DNA of 64,000 bases from Planctomycetota bacterium (GCA_023150475.1 JAKLKU010000012.1:62001-126000), one strand, 5' to 3'. Counted from the first letter of the stretch, positions 38,354 through 48,004 are shown. The notes: generated by a model not told the origin, from the letters alone. Made by a program: numbers and translations.

Positions 38354-41224
38354 ATGACGGCGGCGCGGCGCTCGCAACTCCTCCTCTCCGGAGCGTTCTT
38401 CCTGGCGTCCGGCGCGACGGCGCTCGCGTACGAAGTCGTCTGGTTCAAGCGTTTCGCGCACGTCTTCGGGAGCTCCGCGCACGCGTGGGCGGCCGTCGTG
38501 GCCGCGTACCTGCTGGGGCTCGGGCTCGGCGCCCGCTGGCTCGACGCGTTCGCGGCGCGCAGCACGCGACCGTTGTTCGCCTACGGTGTGTGCGAAATCG
38601 TCGTGTCGGTGTGTGCGTTCGCGATCCCCTTCGAGATCGCGTGGCTCGGGTCGCACGGTGCCGCGTGGAGCAGCGCTCTCGGGTCCGCGCCGTGGGCGCA
38701 GGCCCTCGTCCGCTTCGGCTTGGCCTTCGTCGTGCTCGCGCCGGCGACGATCGCCATGGGCGCGACGTTGCCGTTGCTCGTGCGGCACTTCGTGCGGCAC
38801 GGCGAGAGCGCGGCGCCCGCGACCAGCGTGCTCTACGCGCTGAACGCACTCGGTGCGGGCGTCGGCGCGTGGCTCGCCGGCTTCGACCTCTTGCCGGCGC
38901 TCGGCCTCGCCCGCGCGAACGGCCTCTTGATCGCAGCAAGCCTCTCGATCGGCATCGCCGCGTGCGCGCTCGGTCGCGGCCGGACGGCCGAAGCACGACC
39001 GCCGGACGATCCCGAACGCCGGACGGCCACGCCGGAGCGCCGGCGTGACGCCAGACTCGCGCTCGCGGCGGCGGCGACCGGCGCGGGAGCATTGATGCTC
39101 CAGATGCTCTGGTCGCGCGAGCTCGCGGTGCTCGTCGGTGGCACGACCTACGCGTACAGCGCACTGCTCGCGATCTACGTCGCGGGCCTCGGACTCGGTA
39201 GCCTCGGCCTGCGCCTCTTCGGCGGACGCGCCGACCCGCTGCGGGCCGTCGCGTGGTCGATCGTCGTGCTGCTCGCCGCGACTTTGCTCGGCAAGGCGCT
39301 GCAACCGTGGCTCGCGCTGAGCGCCGGACAGACGATCGCGCTCCGGGCCGACGCGGCGGGCGACACCAGTGTCTGCCTCGTCTTCGCCGCAGTGCTCGTC
39401 TTCGTGCCGACGTTGGCGATGGGAGCCGTGTTCCCGAGCCTCGTGCGACTCGGCGCCCGCGATGCGTCGGATGCGGGCGCGGTCGGCTTCGTCTACGGCT
39501 GGAACACGTTCGGCGCGATTCCCGCTGCCGCGCTGACGCACGTGGTGCTCTTCCCCACGCTCGGTTCGACGCACACGTACCGGCTCGCGCTCGGACTCTA
39601 CCTGGCGGCGTTGCTCGTGCTCTGGAGCCCGCGACTGCGTTCGCTCGCGGCGCCGGTCGTCGTCGGCTTGGGCGCGCTCGGTCTCGTGTGGCTCCCGAGG
39701 CCGCTCGAGCCGCTCGACACCCATCGTGGCAACTACCTCTACGGCAACGTGGCGAAGGACACGCCGGCCACGGCGCTGCGCACGCTCTTCTTCGAGACCG
39801 GCGCGAGCTCCGACGTCCTCGTCGCCGGCTACCACGAGGACGCGCTCCCGAACGAACCGCGTTACTCACAGCGTTACCGCGCGCTCTTCGTCAACGGCAA
39901 GGTCGACGCGACGAACGTGAACGACATGCAGACGCAGGTCGTGCTCGCGTACGTGCCGCGCTTCGTGCGGCCGCTCGCGAAATCGGTGCTGGTCATCGGC
40001 TTCGGCTCGGGGACGACCGCGGGCGCGAGCCTATTGGCCGACGACACGCAGGTGACGTGCGTCGAGATCGAGCCCGCCGTCGCACGCGCCGCGCGAGAGT
40101 TCGTCGAAGTCAACCACGCACCGTGGACGTCACCCCGCTTCGAACTCGTGCACGACGACGGCCGCGCGTACCTCGCCGGGAGCGAACGGCGCTACGACCT
40201 GATCGTGTCCGAGCCTTCGAATCCGTGGATCGCCGGCGTCGCGAACCTCTACACCGAGGAGTTCTATCGCACCGCGGCGGAGAAGCTCTCGCGAGGCGGC
40301 GTGCTCGCCCAATGGCTGCAGTGCTACGCGCTGGACGCCCGCGACTACGCGCTCGTGCTGCGCACGTTGAAAAGCGTGTTCTCGCACGTCGCCGTCGTCC
40401 GGATCAACGAGTCCGACACGATCGTGCTCGCGTCGCGCGAACGACTCGTCCCATCGGCCGACGAACTCGACCGCGTCCAGGCTTGGATCGACGGTCAACC
40501 CGACGTGCGCGCGGACCTCGAACGCTGGTGCGGCACGCGAGACGCTCGGACGGTGCTGTTGCGCGGGTGGCTGCTCGACGAGCTCGGCATCGATCGTCTG
40601 CTCGCCGCCGACGGCGGCACGGACTTGCACCGCGACGCCACGCTGCAGCTCGAGTTCTCCGGCCCGCGAGCGCTCTTCGCCGCCGCCGGTTCGCTCGTGG
40701 CGCCGCAGCACGCGATCGCACGCGCCGCCGACCTCGCGTTCGTGCGCGACCAGTTCCTGGCGTGGCGTTGCGGCGAAGCGCAGGTCGACGCACTCGCGGC
40801 GTGGAAGGACCTGTTGCTGACCTCGGGGCGGCGCGATGCCGCGGCGCAGGTGGTCGAGCTCGCTCTGACTTTCGCTTCGGATCGGCCGGCGTGGCTCGTC
40901 GACCAACTCGTGCTCGACACGGAAGTGTCCGCGGACGAACTCGTCGCGCGCATCGACAGGCTCGTGACCGTGTCCCCGGAGTTCGCGTTCGAAGCGGGCA
41001 CGATCCTCGCGCAGAACGGCTTGCCCGGCCGCGCGGTGCCCGTGTTCGAACGTCTGCGCACGGCGCACCCCGACGCGCCGCGGGTCTTGACGGCGCTCGC
41101 GACGTGTTACGCGACGCTCGGCCGCGACGCCGACGCGCGTGCCGCGCTCGAACGCGCCCGCGAAGTCGACCCGTTCGACGCGCTCGGACGCGACCTCGAA
41201 CGCGTCATGTCGGGCGCGCGCTGA
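38354..41224 (+). CDS. Membrane protein fused to spermidine-synthase-like domain, with TPR-like tail
   Basis: 956 residues. Residues 1-450 hold about 14 hydrophobic helices in MFS-like arrangement ('GATALAYEVVWFKRF', repeated motif 'GLGLGARWLD' and 'GLGLGSLGLRLF'). Residues 540-700 form a spermine/spermidine-synthase-like Rossmann domain with 'VLVIGFGSGTTAG', 'VEIEPAV', 'HDDGRAYL' and 'VSEPSNPWIAG'. Residues 820-950 look like TPR helices ('GLPGRAVPVFERLRTAHPDA', 'LATCYATLGRDADARAALERA'). The classical aminopropyltransferase Asp residues are only partly conserved, so polyamine synthesis is doubtful. Third gene of the small operon; converges on the next gene with 3 bp between the stops. Confidence 0.8.
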   Translation: MTAARRSQLLLSGAFFLASGATALAYEVVWFKRFAHVFGSSAHAWAAVVAAYLLGLGLGARWLDAFAARSTRPLFAYGVCEIVVSVCAFAIPFEIAWLGSHGAAWSSALGSAPWAQALVRFGLAFVVLAPATIAMGATLPLLVRHFVRHGESAAPATSVLYALNALGAGVGAWLAGFDLLPALGLARANGLLIAASLSIGIAACALGRGRTAEARPPDDPERRTATPERRRDARLALAAAATGAGALMLQMLWSRELAVLVGGTTYAYSALLAIYVAGLGLGSLGLRLFGGRADPLRAVAWSIVVLLAATLLGKALQPWLALSAGQTIALRADAAGDTSVCLVFAAVLVFVPTLAMGAVFPSLVRLGARDASDAGAVGFVYGWNTFGAIPAAALTHVVLFPTLGSTHTYRLALGLYLAALLVLWSPRLRSLAAPVVVGLGALGLVWLPRPLEPLDTHRGNYLYGNVAKDTPATALRTLFFETGASSDVLVAGYHEDALPNEPRYSQRYRALFVNGKVDATNVNDMQTQVVLAYVPRFVRPLAKSVLVIGFGSGTTAGASLLADDTQVTCVEIEPAVARAAREFVEVNHAPWTSPRFELVHDDGRAYLAGSERRYDLIVSEPSNPWIAGVANLYTEEFYRTAAEKLSRGGVLAQWLQCYALDARDYALVLRTLKSVFSHVAVVRINESDTIVLASRERLVPSADELDRVQAWIDGQPDVRADLERWCGTRDARTVLLRGWLLDELGIDRLLAADGGTDLHRDATLQLEFSGPRALFAAAGSLVAPQHAIARAADLAFVRDQFLAWRCGEAQVDALAAWKDLLLTSGRRDAAAQVVELALTFASDRPAWLVDQLVLDTEVSADELVARIDRLVTVSPEFAFEAGTILAQNGLPGRAVPVFERLRTAHPDAPRVLTALATCYATLGRDADARAALERAREVDPFDALGRDLERVMSGAR

Positions 41225-41233
41225 CGCTCAGCG
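41219..41233. terminator. Small hairpin formed by two convergent stop codons
   Basis: CGCTGA-CGC-TCAGCG (41219-41233): a 6-bp stem and 3-nt loop containing both TGA stops. The core TGACGCTCA also occurs at the other close convergent pair at 2470-2478. No T-run; may be chance. Confidence 0.3.
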
Positions 41234-44200
41234 TTCCCCGAGCTCGCGCAGCCGCGCGTTGGCGATGCGCACTTCCATGTCGAGGCCCTGGTGCACTTGG
41301 AACGCGAGCACGCCGCTCGCACTCGACGCGTCGACGAGATCCGCGACGACGAGCCCGTTCAGCTCGACGGTCCAACGCGAACCGACGCAGCGCGCGAACA
41401 CGTGATTCCACCCGAGCGGGTCGACGACTTCGCGCCACCGCGGATCCGCGGCATGGACCAAGCCGCGCCCCTCCGTGTCGTAGAACGAGCCCCAGTAGCT
41501 CTGCCCGAGGTCGAGTTGCAGTCCGAGCGGGTCGACGGCTTCCGGCGCGATGCGTGAACGCAACTGCACGCCGCTGTTCGCTCCGGCGGAGAGTTTGACG
41601 TCGCAGGCGAACTCGAAGTCGCTCCACGAGCGCTTGGAGACGAGATAGGCGTTGCGCTCGAGCGCTCGACCGGTTCCGACGACGAGCTCGCCGTCGAGCA
41701 CCCACACGTCGCGGTCCCCGATCCACAGGTTGCGCGCCTTGCCAGCGAAAAGCGACTCGAGCGGCCGAGCGTCGTCGTCCGCAAGCACCTTGCCGGCGGC
41801 GAGGAACGCGACCAGGTCCTTCACGTCCTCGGCATCGAAACCCGAGAGCAGCCCTTCGGGCATCAACGACACCGTCGAAGGAAAGAGCTCCTCGATCTCG
41901 TCGCGAGCGAGCGAACCGCGGGTGCCGTCGGCGAACAGCAACTCGAGGCCATTCGCGTCTTCGCGAACCACACGGCCTTCGAGGCGCCGCTCGTCGCTCG
42001 TGATCACGACCGTGGTGCGGTAGAGCTCCGCGATCGAACGCGACGGCGTGAGCACCGCTTCGAGCAACGCGCGAGTGTCGAAGCGCCGCCCCACGTCGGA
42101 GAGCTCCGGCCCGACGCCGAGGCTCGCGACGCCGAACGTCGTGCCGGCGACGACGTGACAACTCGCGCAGGACGCACGTTCGAAGAGTTCCTTGCCGCGC
42201 TGCGACGAGCCCGAGCGCGCCGCGCTGCGTTCGAGGAACGCTGCGAGCCGTTCGACGTCGAGCCGCGGGCCACGCTCGTCGCCCGTCGCTTCGAGAGGCA
42301 CGTCCGGGAACCGCGCGCGGAACTCGCGTTCGATGCTCGCGAGCACGGCGAGCGGATCGGTCGGGGCGCCCTCGCGGCGTTCGACGCCGAGCCACGCCGC
42401 GGCGAGCGCGGTCACGCGCGCTCCGCGGCTCGGCCCGAGGCGCCGGATCGCCCGAATCGCCGCCAGCACGGAGTCGGCATCGCGTGGTGCCTCGGCGCAC
42501 TGCGTCAACGCGTCGGCGCACGCATCGACGGTCGCGGCGGAGTCGCTCGCCAGTCCGGCGACGAAGTACGCGACGTCCGTGGGCTCGGCTTGCAGCGCGA
42601 GGGCGCGCAACACGTCGTCGCGCGGCTCGAGCGCTTCGTCGGCGAGCTTGCGCAGCCAACTCGCGAGCTCCGCAGAACGCGCGTTGCCCAAGCCGCGCAG
42701 CGCGGCCGCGCGTTCGTTTCGAACTTCGAGCTCGGCGCGCCCTCTTTCGGCCGCGACCCATGCGTACTTCAGCGCCGGCACGAGTGCCGTGATCGGCTCG
42801 GGATCGCCCGGCCGAGCCGCGGCCGCTTCACGCACGAACCGCGCGAGCGTCCGCACGCCGAGCGGCGCGCTCGTCGCGAGCGCATGCTTGCGTTCGAGTC
42901 CGAGCCGATCGTCGAAACGCTCGCGCAGGCGCTCGAGGTACCCAGCGTAGCTCGCGCCGCCTTCGCTCCAGGCCTCCGCTTCGTCCAGGAAGCCGAAATA
43001 CGCGCGCAGCTCCGCGTCGGTCCACGCGGTCCCGCACTCGGAGAGTGCGAACGCGTAGTGCAAGCGCTGCACCCGATCGGATTCGGTCGCGAGCTCCGCG
43101 AGCAAGCGCTCGCGCGCGCCTCGGCGATCGCGGACGGCAAGGAGCTCGGCGAGCATCCGCGAGACCCGGAAATCCGCGTGCGGGAACGCGTTGAGCAACG
43201 CGCGGTCCCAGTCGACGCCTTGGCCTTGCAGCACGGTGTCCGCTCCGAGCTCCGCGAGCCCGAGTTGGAGCGCGCGCGCCATCACCAGCCACGCGTCGAC
43301 GCTCTGCGGAAGCGCTTGCGGCAAATAGAGCGTCCGTGGCTCGTGCTGCGCCGCGGCGTCGAGCGGCGCCGGATGCTCTTCGACCCAGCGCCGCACCCAC
43401 AGCAGCGGATCGACGTTCGGCGTCGCGGACGAACTCGGGCCCACCGCGCGGTCCCAAGCGAACCGCGCCGCGTGTCGGACGATCCGATCGGCTTCCGCGA
43501 GCGCCGCGACGATTGCACCGCGGCCGGAGTCGTCGCACGCTCGCGCGAGCCCGAACGCGCGCAGAGCCTCGGCCCGCACCGCCGGAGAACGATCGCGAGC
43601 AGCCTTCGCTGCGAGTGCGAGGAGCTCCGCGCTCGCCGTACGTTCGAGTCGCCGCCCGAGCCAGTAGGCACCTCGCGCGCGCACGTCGACGTCGTCGTGC
43701 GCCAGTGCCGCGACGAGCTCCGCGGTTGGCGTCGCAGCCGCCGCGATCGTCGCGCGCTCCGCTCGGTCGAGTGCGTGGATCGCGGCGACCGTCCGCGCGC
43801 GTCCGCCGTCCGCCGGAACCGAATCACCGCGTCGGACCAACCGCTCGATCCGCCCGATCACGCCGCGGCCGCCGCTCGTGAAGTACAGCGCGCCGTCGGG
43901 TCCGACGTCGAGGTCCGTGACGTTGAAGCCCTGTCGAGCTTCGAGCAACGTCTCAAGCTCCCCGCGAAGGCCCCCGCCGTCACGCGTGACGCGCAGCGCG
44001 ACGATGCGTCCTCGCGCCCAATCCGCGCCGAGCACGGCGCCGCGCCAGCTCGGTCCCCACGCGTCGTGTTCGTAGACGACGACGCCGGTCGGCGAACCGC
44101 GGCCGGCCTCGACGATCGGCGGCAACGCGTCGTCGTACCAGTCGGCCCAAGGATACGAGCCGGTGCGCGAGCCGAAGTCCGCCCCGTCGACGACGTGGAG

Positions 44201-44944
44201 GAAGCGCGTCGCGCGGTACCACGGCAGGCCGACGTCCCACTCCATGTCGCTGTCGAACGTGAAGAGCTCTCCGCGCGCGTCGAACGCCAGGTCGTACGCG
44301 TTGCGCAGACCGACCGCGACGTAACGCCAAGTCGCTCCGTCGGGGTCGAGGCGCGCCACGTACCCGCACGGATAACGGACGTGCGTCGCGTGCCCATTCG
44401 GGTCGTAGAACGGTTCGCCGAGCGTGCCTTCGTAGCCCGCGACGAGCGGCGACGCGCTCTCCGGCGGAGTCGCGAGGCGTGCGTGGTTGCCGACGCTGAG
44501 GTAGAGCGCGCCATCGGGTCCAGCGACGAGCCCGTGCGCGCCGTGCTCGCCCGGCGGATCGTCGCCGTTCGCGCCGAGGATGGCGAACCGCTGCTCCACG
44601 CGGCGCACGGTCGTGTGCTCGGGATCCGTCTCGATCGCGAACACACCGTCCGCGCCGTCGCGCCGACCGACCGCCCACAGTTCGTCGCCTCGCCAACACA
44701 GGCCCTGCGCGCTCTCTACGCCGCTCGCGAGCTCGCCGGTCGACTCGTACGCCCCGTCGTGGTCACGGTCGGCGAGCCAGACGATCGGCCCCGACTCGAC
44801 CGCGAGGAAGAGCCGACCGTCGCGATCGATGGTGAGCGCGAGGAACGAGCGCGCGAGCTCGCCGACCGGCTCGACTGCGAAACCCGTCGGCACGCGATAG
44901 TCGGGCGCTTGGACGACCGCGCCGAGAGCGAGAGCGAAGAACAT
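41228..44944 (-). CDS. Giant PVC-type c-type cytochrome with DUF1080 C-terminus
   Basis: 1238 residues from ATG 44944, directly followed by a signal peptide. Residues 15-420 are the membrane-bound dehydrogenase/glucose-sorbosone-like beta-propeller of planctomycete CxxCH proteins ('GFAVEPVGELARSFLALTIDRDG', cut here for length; 'AHGLVAGPDGALYLSVG', 'LRNAYDLAFDARGELF'). Residues 430-870 are HEAT-like helices. The haem motif CASCH is at 926-930 with a following 'DLVAFLAAGKVL' helix typical of PVC-type haem-binding domains. Residues 1055-1238 are a DUF1080 (3-keto-disaccharide hydrolase/LamG-like) domain. Probably a periplasmic sugar-oxidising or electron-transfer protein. Fusion of DUF1080 at the end is uncommon to my knowledge. 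Confidence 0.8.
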   Translation of the reverse strand: MFFALALGAVVQAPDYRVPTGFAVEPVGELARSFLALTIDRDGRLFLAVESGPIVWLADRDHDGAYESTGELASGVESAQGLCWRGDELWAVGRRDGADGVFAIETDPEHTTVRRVEQRFAILGANGDDPPGEHGAHGLVAGPDGALYLSVGNHARLATPPESASPLVAGYEGTLGEPFYDPNGHATHVRYPCGYVARLDPDGATWRYVAVGLRNAYDLAFDARGELFTFDSDMEWDVGLPWYRATRFLHVVDGADFGSRTGSYPWADWYDDALPPIVEAGRGSPTGVVVYEHDAWGPSWRGAVLGADWARGRIVALRVTRDGGGLRGELETLLEARQGFNVTDLDVGPDGALYFTSGGRGVIGRIERLVRRGDSVPADGGRARTVAAIHALDRAERATIAAAATPTAELVAALAHDDVDVRARGAYWLGRRLERTASAELLALAAKAARDRSPAVRAEALRAFGLARACDDSGRGAIVAALAEADRIVRHAARFAWDRAVGPSSSATPNVDPLLWVRRWVEEHPAPLDAAAQHEPRTLYLPQALPQSVDAWLVMARALQLGLAELGADTVLQGQGVDWDRALLNAFPHADFRVSRMLAELLAVRDRRGARERLLAELATESDRVQRLHYAFALSECGTAWTDAELRAYFGFLDEAEAWSEGGASYAGYLERLRERFDDRLGLERKHALATSAPLGVRTLARFVREAAAARPGDPEPITALVPALKYAWVAAERGRAELEVRNERAAALRGLGNARSAELASWLRKLADEALEPRDDVLRALALQAEPTDVAYFVAGLASDSAATVDACADALTQCAEAPRDADSVLAAIRAIRRLGPSRGARVTALAAAWLGVERREGAPTDPLAVLASIEREFRARFPDVPLEATGDERGPRLDVERLAAFLERSAARSGSSQRGKELFERASCASCHVVAGTTFGVASLGVGPELSDVGRRFDTRALLEAVLTPSRSIAELYRTTVVITSDERRLEGRVVREDANGLELLFADGTRGSLARDEIEELFPSTVSLMPEGLLSGFDAEDVKDLVAFLAAGKVLADDDARPLESLFAGKARNLWIGDRDVWVLDGELVVGTGRALERNAYLVSKRSWSDFEFACDVKLSAGANSGVQLRSRIAPEAVDPLGLQLDLGQSYWGSFYDTEGRGLVHAADPRWREVVDPLGWNHVFARCVGSRWTVELNGLVVADLVDASSASGVLAFQVHQGLDMEVRIANARLRELGER

Positions 44945-45185
44945 GGACCGAGCGCGAGAGCATCGCAGACCGGCGCCGGTGTTGCGACTGCACCCGCGCG
45001 AGGACACCTGACTCCGCGGATGGCCGGCGACGGACGGCCGAGCACGCGCGTCGACGGTCAGGCGATCCGTCCTAAGCCCTTGTCGAAGCGTTGGTTCGGC
45101 CGAGCGCGGGCCGCGGCGGCACGACGTTGGCTTTGGAGATCGTCGCCGCGGCGACCCCGACCCGGCCACGACGAAGGACACGCCC

Positions 45186-45575
45186 ATGAAGCTCTCCGCT
45201 CTGTTGCTCCCCTTGATCGCCGTCGGAGCTCTCGCCGGCCGGTCGGACGCGCAAGTCGTCGAACTCGGCTTCAAGAAGCACTTCAAACACGGCTCGATCT
45301 CGATCGGCTTTCGCCACGGCGAGCGCTCGGAGTGCCGCCCTGCGTACCGCGTGTGGGTGCCCGGGCACTACGAGAGTCGCGAGGAGCGCGTGTGGGTCCC
45401 CGGTGAATGCCGCCGCGTCTGGGTCGAACCCGTCTACGAGTGGCGACGCGACTACCGCGGGTGTCGGCAACGAGTGTTGGTCCGCGCGGGCTACTGGCGC
45501 TCGATCGAAGAGCCCGGCCACTACGAAACACGCAGGTTCCAGGTCTGGGTAGAGGGTTACTGGACGTCTCCGTAG
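45186..45575 (+). CDS. Secreted protein with WVPGHY/WVEGYW repeats
   Basis: 129 residues with signal peptide cleaved near 'RSDAQ' (22). The mature part repeats a Trp/Tyr-rich unit: 'YRVWVPGHYESREE', 'RVWVPGECRRVW', 'VLVRAGYWRSIEEPGHYE', 'FQVWVEGYW'. These are YXWXPGXW-type repeats seen in small envelope proteins of many bacteria. A pair of Cys (in 'ECRPAY' and 'GECRRV') and another in 'YRGCRQ' may form disulfides. No known enzyme activity; probably outer-membrane or matrix associated. Divergent from the giant cytochrome (241 bp between starts), with AAGGA before the ATG. Confidence 0.7.
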   Translation: MKLSALLLPLIAVGALAGRSDAQVVELGFKKHFKHGSISIGFRHGERSECRPAYRVWVPGHYESREERVWVPGECRRVWVEPVYEWRRDYRGCRQRVLVRAGYWRSIEEPGHYETRRFQVWVEGYWTSP

Positions 45576-45636
45576 ACCTTCGGGGATGGGTGCAACGGTC
45601 GTCGCAGTGACGCACCGGACACCGGAACGTGCGCAG

Positions 45637-45678
45637 GGGTCCTGCGGCTCTTCGCGAGCCGCGGGACCCTGACCTTTT
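45637..45678 (+). terminator. Intrinsic terminator after the repeat protein
   Basis: 14-bp stem GGGTCCTGCGGCTC (45637-45650) with GAGCCGCGGGACCC (45656-45669), one G-T pair, 5-nt loop TTCGC, and TTTT at 45675-45678. The T-run touches the stop of the convergent flippase gene. A clear factor-independent terminator for the plus-strand gene. Confidence 0.85.
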
Positions 45679-47063
45679 CAGACGTCGGCCGACGGCTCGA
45701 CGGTCGGCACGGTCGCTTCTTCGGGCACGGGCAGCTTCTCGTGCGCGTGCTTGCGGAAGTACCACGCGGCGTAGAAGAGGTGGATCGCGCTGCAAGCCAT
45801 CATCAAGGAGAGCCCCCACGCCACGCCGGTCGTCGGATGCCACCAAGCGAGCAGGTAGAGCATCACGACGCTGATCGCTGCTCCGATCACCGTGATGCGG
45901 ACGCCGACCTTGAGCGTGTCCGTGACGATATAGAACGCGTCGTTCGCGCTGGAGAACGACATCACCACGAAACCCGGCGCGAGGATCAGGCAGAGCGCCC
46001 AGACCGGGTCGAAGAAGTCGTGCGGCAAGAGGTGCAGCACGAGCCACAGGCCGGGAAGCAGCAAGACGCCGCCGGCCGTGATGATCGTCCCGGAGAGCGT
46101 GCTCGCCTTCCAATACGCGCGACGCAATCCGTCCATGTCCTTGAGACCGGCCCGCTCGCTGAACGTCGGCAGTGCGGCTCGGCTGATGCCCTGCATCACG
46201 ACGCTGAGCACGCGCATCAGGCGCTGCGCGTTGCGCATGTACGCGACCCACGCCGTGGTGCCGAAGCGCGCGAGCAGGAGCGTGGGGACGATCTCGAGGC
46301 AGAGCGCGTTCAACCCGCGGACGATGCCGAGCTTGAAGCCGAGCCGCATCCCGAAGAGCAACGGAGCCCTCGGCACGAACGCGATGATCGCGGACGCGCG
46401 TGGAAGCGCCGTGCCGGGCTTCTTGCGTTCACGCCGATAGACCTCCATCGCGATCAACGATCCGAACGCGGAAGCGATCACGGTGCCGAGCACGGCACCT
46501 TCGGGCGAGCGAGTGATGGTCGCTCCGGCGAGCACGAGGAACACGCGCATGGCCTCTTGCGCGTTCTCGATTTGCGCGAGCGCGAGCATGTTCCGCGTTC
46601 CCTGGAGCACGGCGCACGCGACGACACGCGGTGTCTCGAGCAGCGGAGAGATCGAGAGCCACGCTGCCCACCAGCCGAGTTGACGATCCTCCTTCAGGAC
46701 GACTTCGGCGACCGTCGGCAGCGTCACGAACCCGAGCACGATCAACAACACGCCGAAGATGACGCTCGACTTCAGCAGCCACGCAGTCCAGCCCGTGACC
46801 TTCTCCGAGAGGCCGCGCGAGTTCGCCGCGGCGACCTGCGTGACGGTCGCCTGCACGAAGCCCTGGTTGACGACGAACCAGAGGAACGAGTACAGCGAAA
46901 CGGCGACGTAGAACTGACCGGTGCCGTCGGCTTGCAGGATGTGCGCGAGCAACAAACCCGACGTGGCATTGCCGATGGCAGTGACCGCCGCACCGATCTG
47001 GAGCGTGATCGAATCCCGCACGAAGCGGTCGCGAATGCGCTCGAGCAGACGACCGAAGAACAT
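45678..47063 (-). CDS. Polysaccharide/lipid flippase (Wzx/MurJ-like MOP family)
   Basis: 461 residues with about 12-14 helices and few charged loops. Features of the polysaccharide-transport branch: 'GNATSGLLLAHILQADGTGQFYVAVSLYSF' region at the N-terminus (shown here in part), 'RSPEGAVLGTVIASAFGSL', and 'GISRAALPTFSERAG' at the middle break, similar to O-antigen and exopolysaccharide flippases. It would move lipid-linked glycans across the inner membrane. The FkbM methyltransferase gene precedes it on the same strand with only 6 bp between, which supports a glycan role. No glycosyltransferases are adjacent. Confidence 0.85.
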   Translation of the reverse strand: MFFGRLLERIRDRFVRDSITLQIGAAVTAIGNATSGLLLAHILQADGTGQFYVAVSLYSFLWFVVNQGFVQATVTQVAAANSRGLSEKVTGWTAWLLKSSVIFGVLLIVLGFVTLPTVAEVVLKEDRQLGWWAAWLSISPLLETPRVVACAVLQGTRNMLALAQIENAQEAMRVFLVLAGATITRSPEGAVLGTVIASAFGSLIAMEVYRRERKKPGTALPRASAIIAFVPRAPLLFGMRLGFKLGIVRGLNALCLEIVPTLLLARFGTTAWVAYMRNAQRLMRVLSVVMQGISRAALPTFSERAGLKDMDGLRRAYWKASTLSGTIITAGGVLLLPGLWLVLHLLPHDFFDPVWALCLILAPGFVVMSFSSANDAFYIVTDTLKVGVRITVIGAAISVVMLYLLAWWHPTTGVAWGLSLMMACSAIHLFYAAWYFRKHAHEKLPVPEEATVPTVEPSADV

Positions 47064-47069
47064 CGTCGC

Positions 47070-47822
47070 CTAACTCCGCGGACGTGCGCCGCTCGGGAGG
47101 AAGAGGATGTCCTCGATCTCGCGCATGTGTTCGAGATCGACGTGGCCGTAGCCGAGCGCGTATAGCCGTTCGACGACCGCATTCTGCTCGTCCCACGCGT
47201 GGTGGAGGCTCTTCGCCAGTAGCTCGGACAGGATCACCGGCCGCTGGCCCGTGCGCTCCAGGAACGGCAACACGCCTTGCAGCACGGCGTAGTCGTGCCC
47301 CTCGGTGTCGGTCTTGACCAGGTCGACGCGCTGGATGCCCGCTTCGCGCGCCCAGTCGTCGAAGACGCGCACGGAGACTTCCTCGCGCTCCCAGCTCACG
47401 CGGTTCTTCGACGTGTACTTCTCGACTTGGATCCGGACGAGCGAGTTGCCGCCCGGATTGTGGGTCGGCTTGTAGATGGTGGCGCGTTCGTTCTTGTTGC
47501 CGAGAGCGAGGTGCTCGACGCGAACGTTCGGGTTGCCCGCGAAGCGTTCCCGACAGCGCTCGCAGAAGCTCTCGACCGGCTCGAAACAGATCGCGCTGGC
47601 CTTGGGTCGGCGCTCGAGCAGAGTCGCGGTGAAGAGCCCGATGTTCGCCCCGACGTCGACGATCACCCCGTCCTCGGGGAAGTACGGGATCACCCGGTCG
47701 ACTTCGGTGGCGACGATCCTGCGGATCCGGGCCTCCCACGCCGGCCAATCGATCTCGGAGCCCTGGCCGGCGGCCCCGAACAGGGCCTTGACCCTGGCGA
47801 ACCAACGGGGAAGGGGCGGCAT
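47070..47822 (-). CDS. FkbM-family SAM methyltransferase
   Basis: 250 residues. Motif I 'VIVDVGANIGLFTATL' starts at 53, 'ICFEPVESF' follows, and the FkbM signature 'LVKTDTEGHDYAVLQG' is near 166-181. FkbM enzymes O-methylate sugars or polyketides; next to a flippase the likely target is a surface glycan. A TTGACG-N17-TCTAAT promoter lies directly upstream. The start at 47822 has no clear Shine-Dalgarno sequence. Confidence 0.88.
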   Translation of the reverse strand: MPPLPRWFARVKALFGAAGQGSEIDWPAWEARIRRIVATEVDRVIPYFPEDGVIVDVGANIGLFTATLLERRPKASAICFEPVESFCERCRERFAGNPNVRVEHLALGNKNERATIYKPTHNPGGNSLVRIQVEKYTSKNRVSWEREEVSVRVFDDWAREAGIQRVDLVKTDTEGHDYAVLQGVLPFLERTGQRPVILSELLAKSLHHAWDEQNAVVERLYALGYGHVDLEHMREIEDILFLPSGARPRS

Positions 47823-47855
47823 GCGGACGGACGGACGGGAGAGCGAAAGATCGGC

Positions 47856-47884
47856 ATTAGAGCCCTCTCGTTCTGAACCGTCAA
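47856..47884 (-). promoter_or_regulatory. Sigma-70-like promoter of the FkbM/flippase operon
   Basis: On the minus strand TTGACG (47879-47884) and TCTAAT (47856-47861) with an ideal 17-nt spacer, five of six matches in each hexamer. Predicted start about 27 nt before the ATG at 47822. The best promoter match I found in the window. Confidence 0.7.
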
Positions 47885-47899
47885 CGCGCGCGAGGCGGC

Positions 47900-47920
47900 G
47901 GAAAAACCTGCGCGGCGCGC
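47900..47920 (-). terminator. Candidate terminator of the sugar operon
   Basis: On the minus strand GCGCG-loop CGC-CGCGC (47908-47920) followed by AGG and five T (47900-47904), about 85 nt after the esterase stop and just before the next promoter. The stem is short (5 bp, all G-C). Confidence 0.45.
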
Positions 47921-48004
47921 GCTTGCGGGTCCGCGTCGAGGCCGCGCTCACGAGCGGAAAGGTCTCGCGAGCGCGAGCCTGCCCGCGAGCGCCACGGACA
48001 CGTC

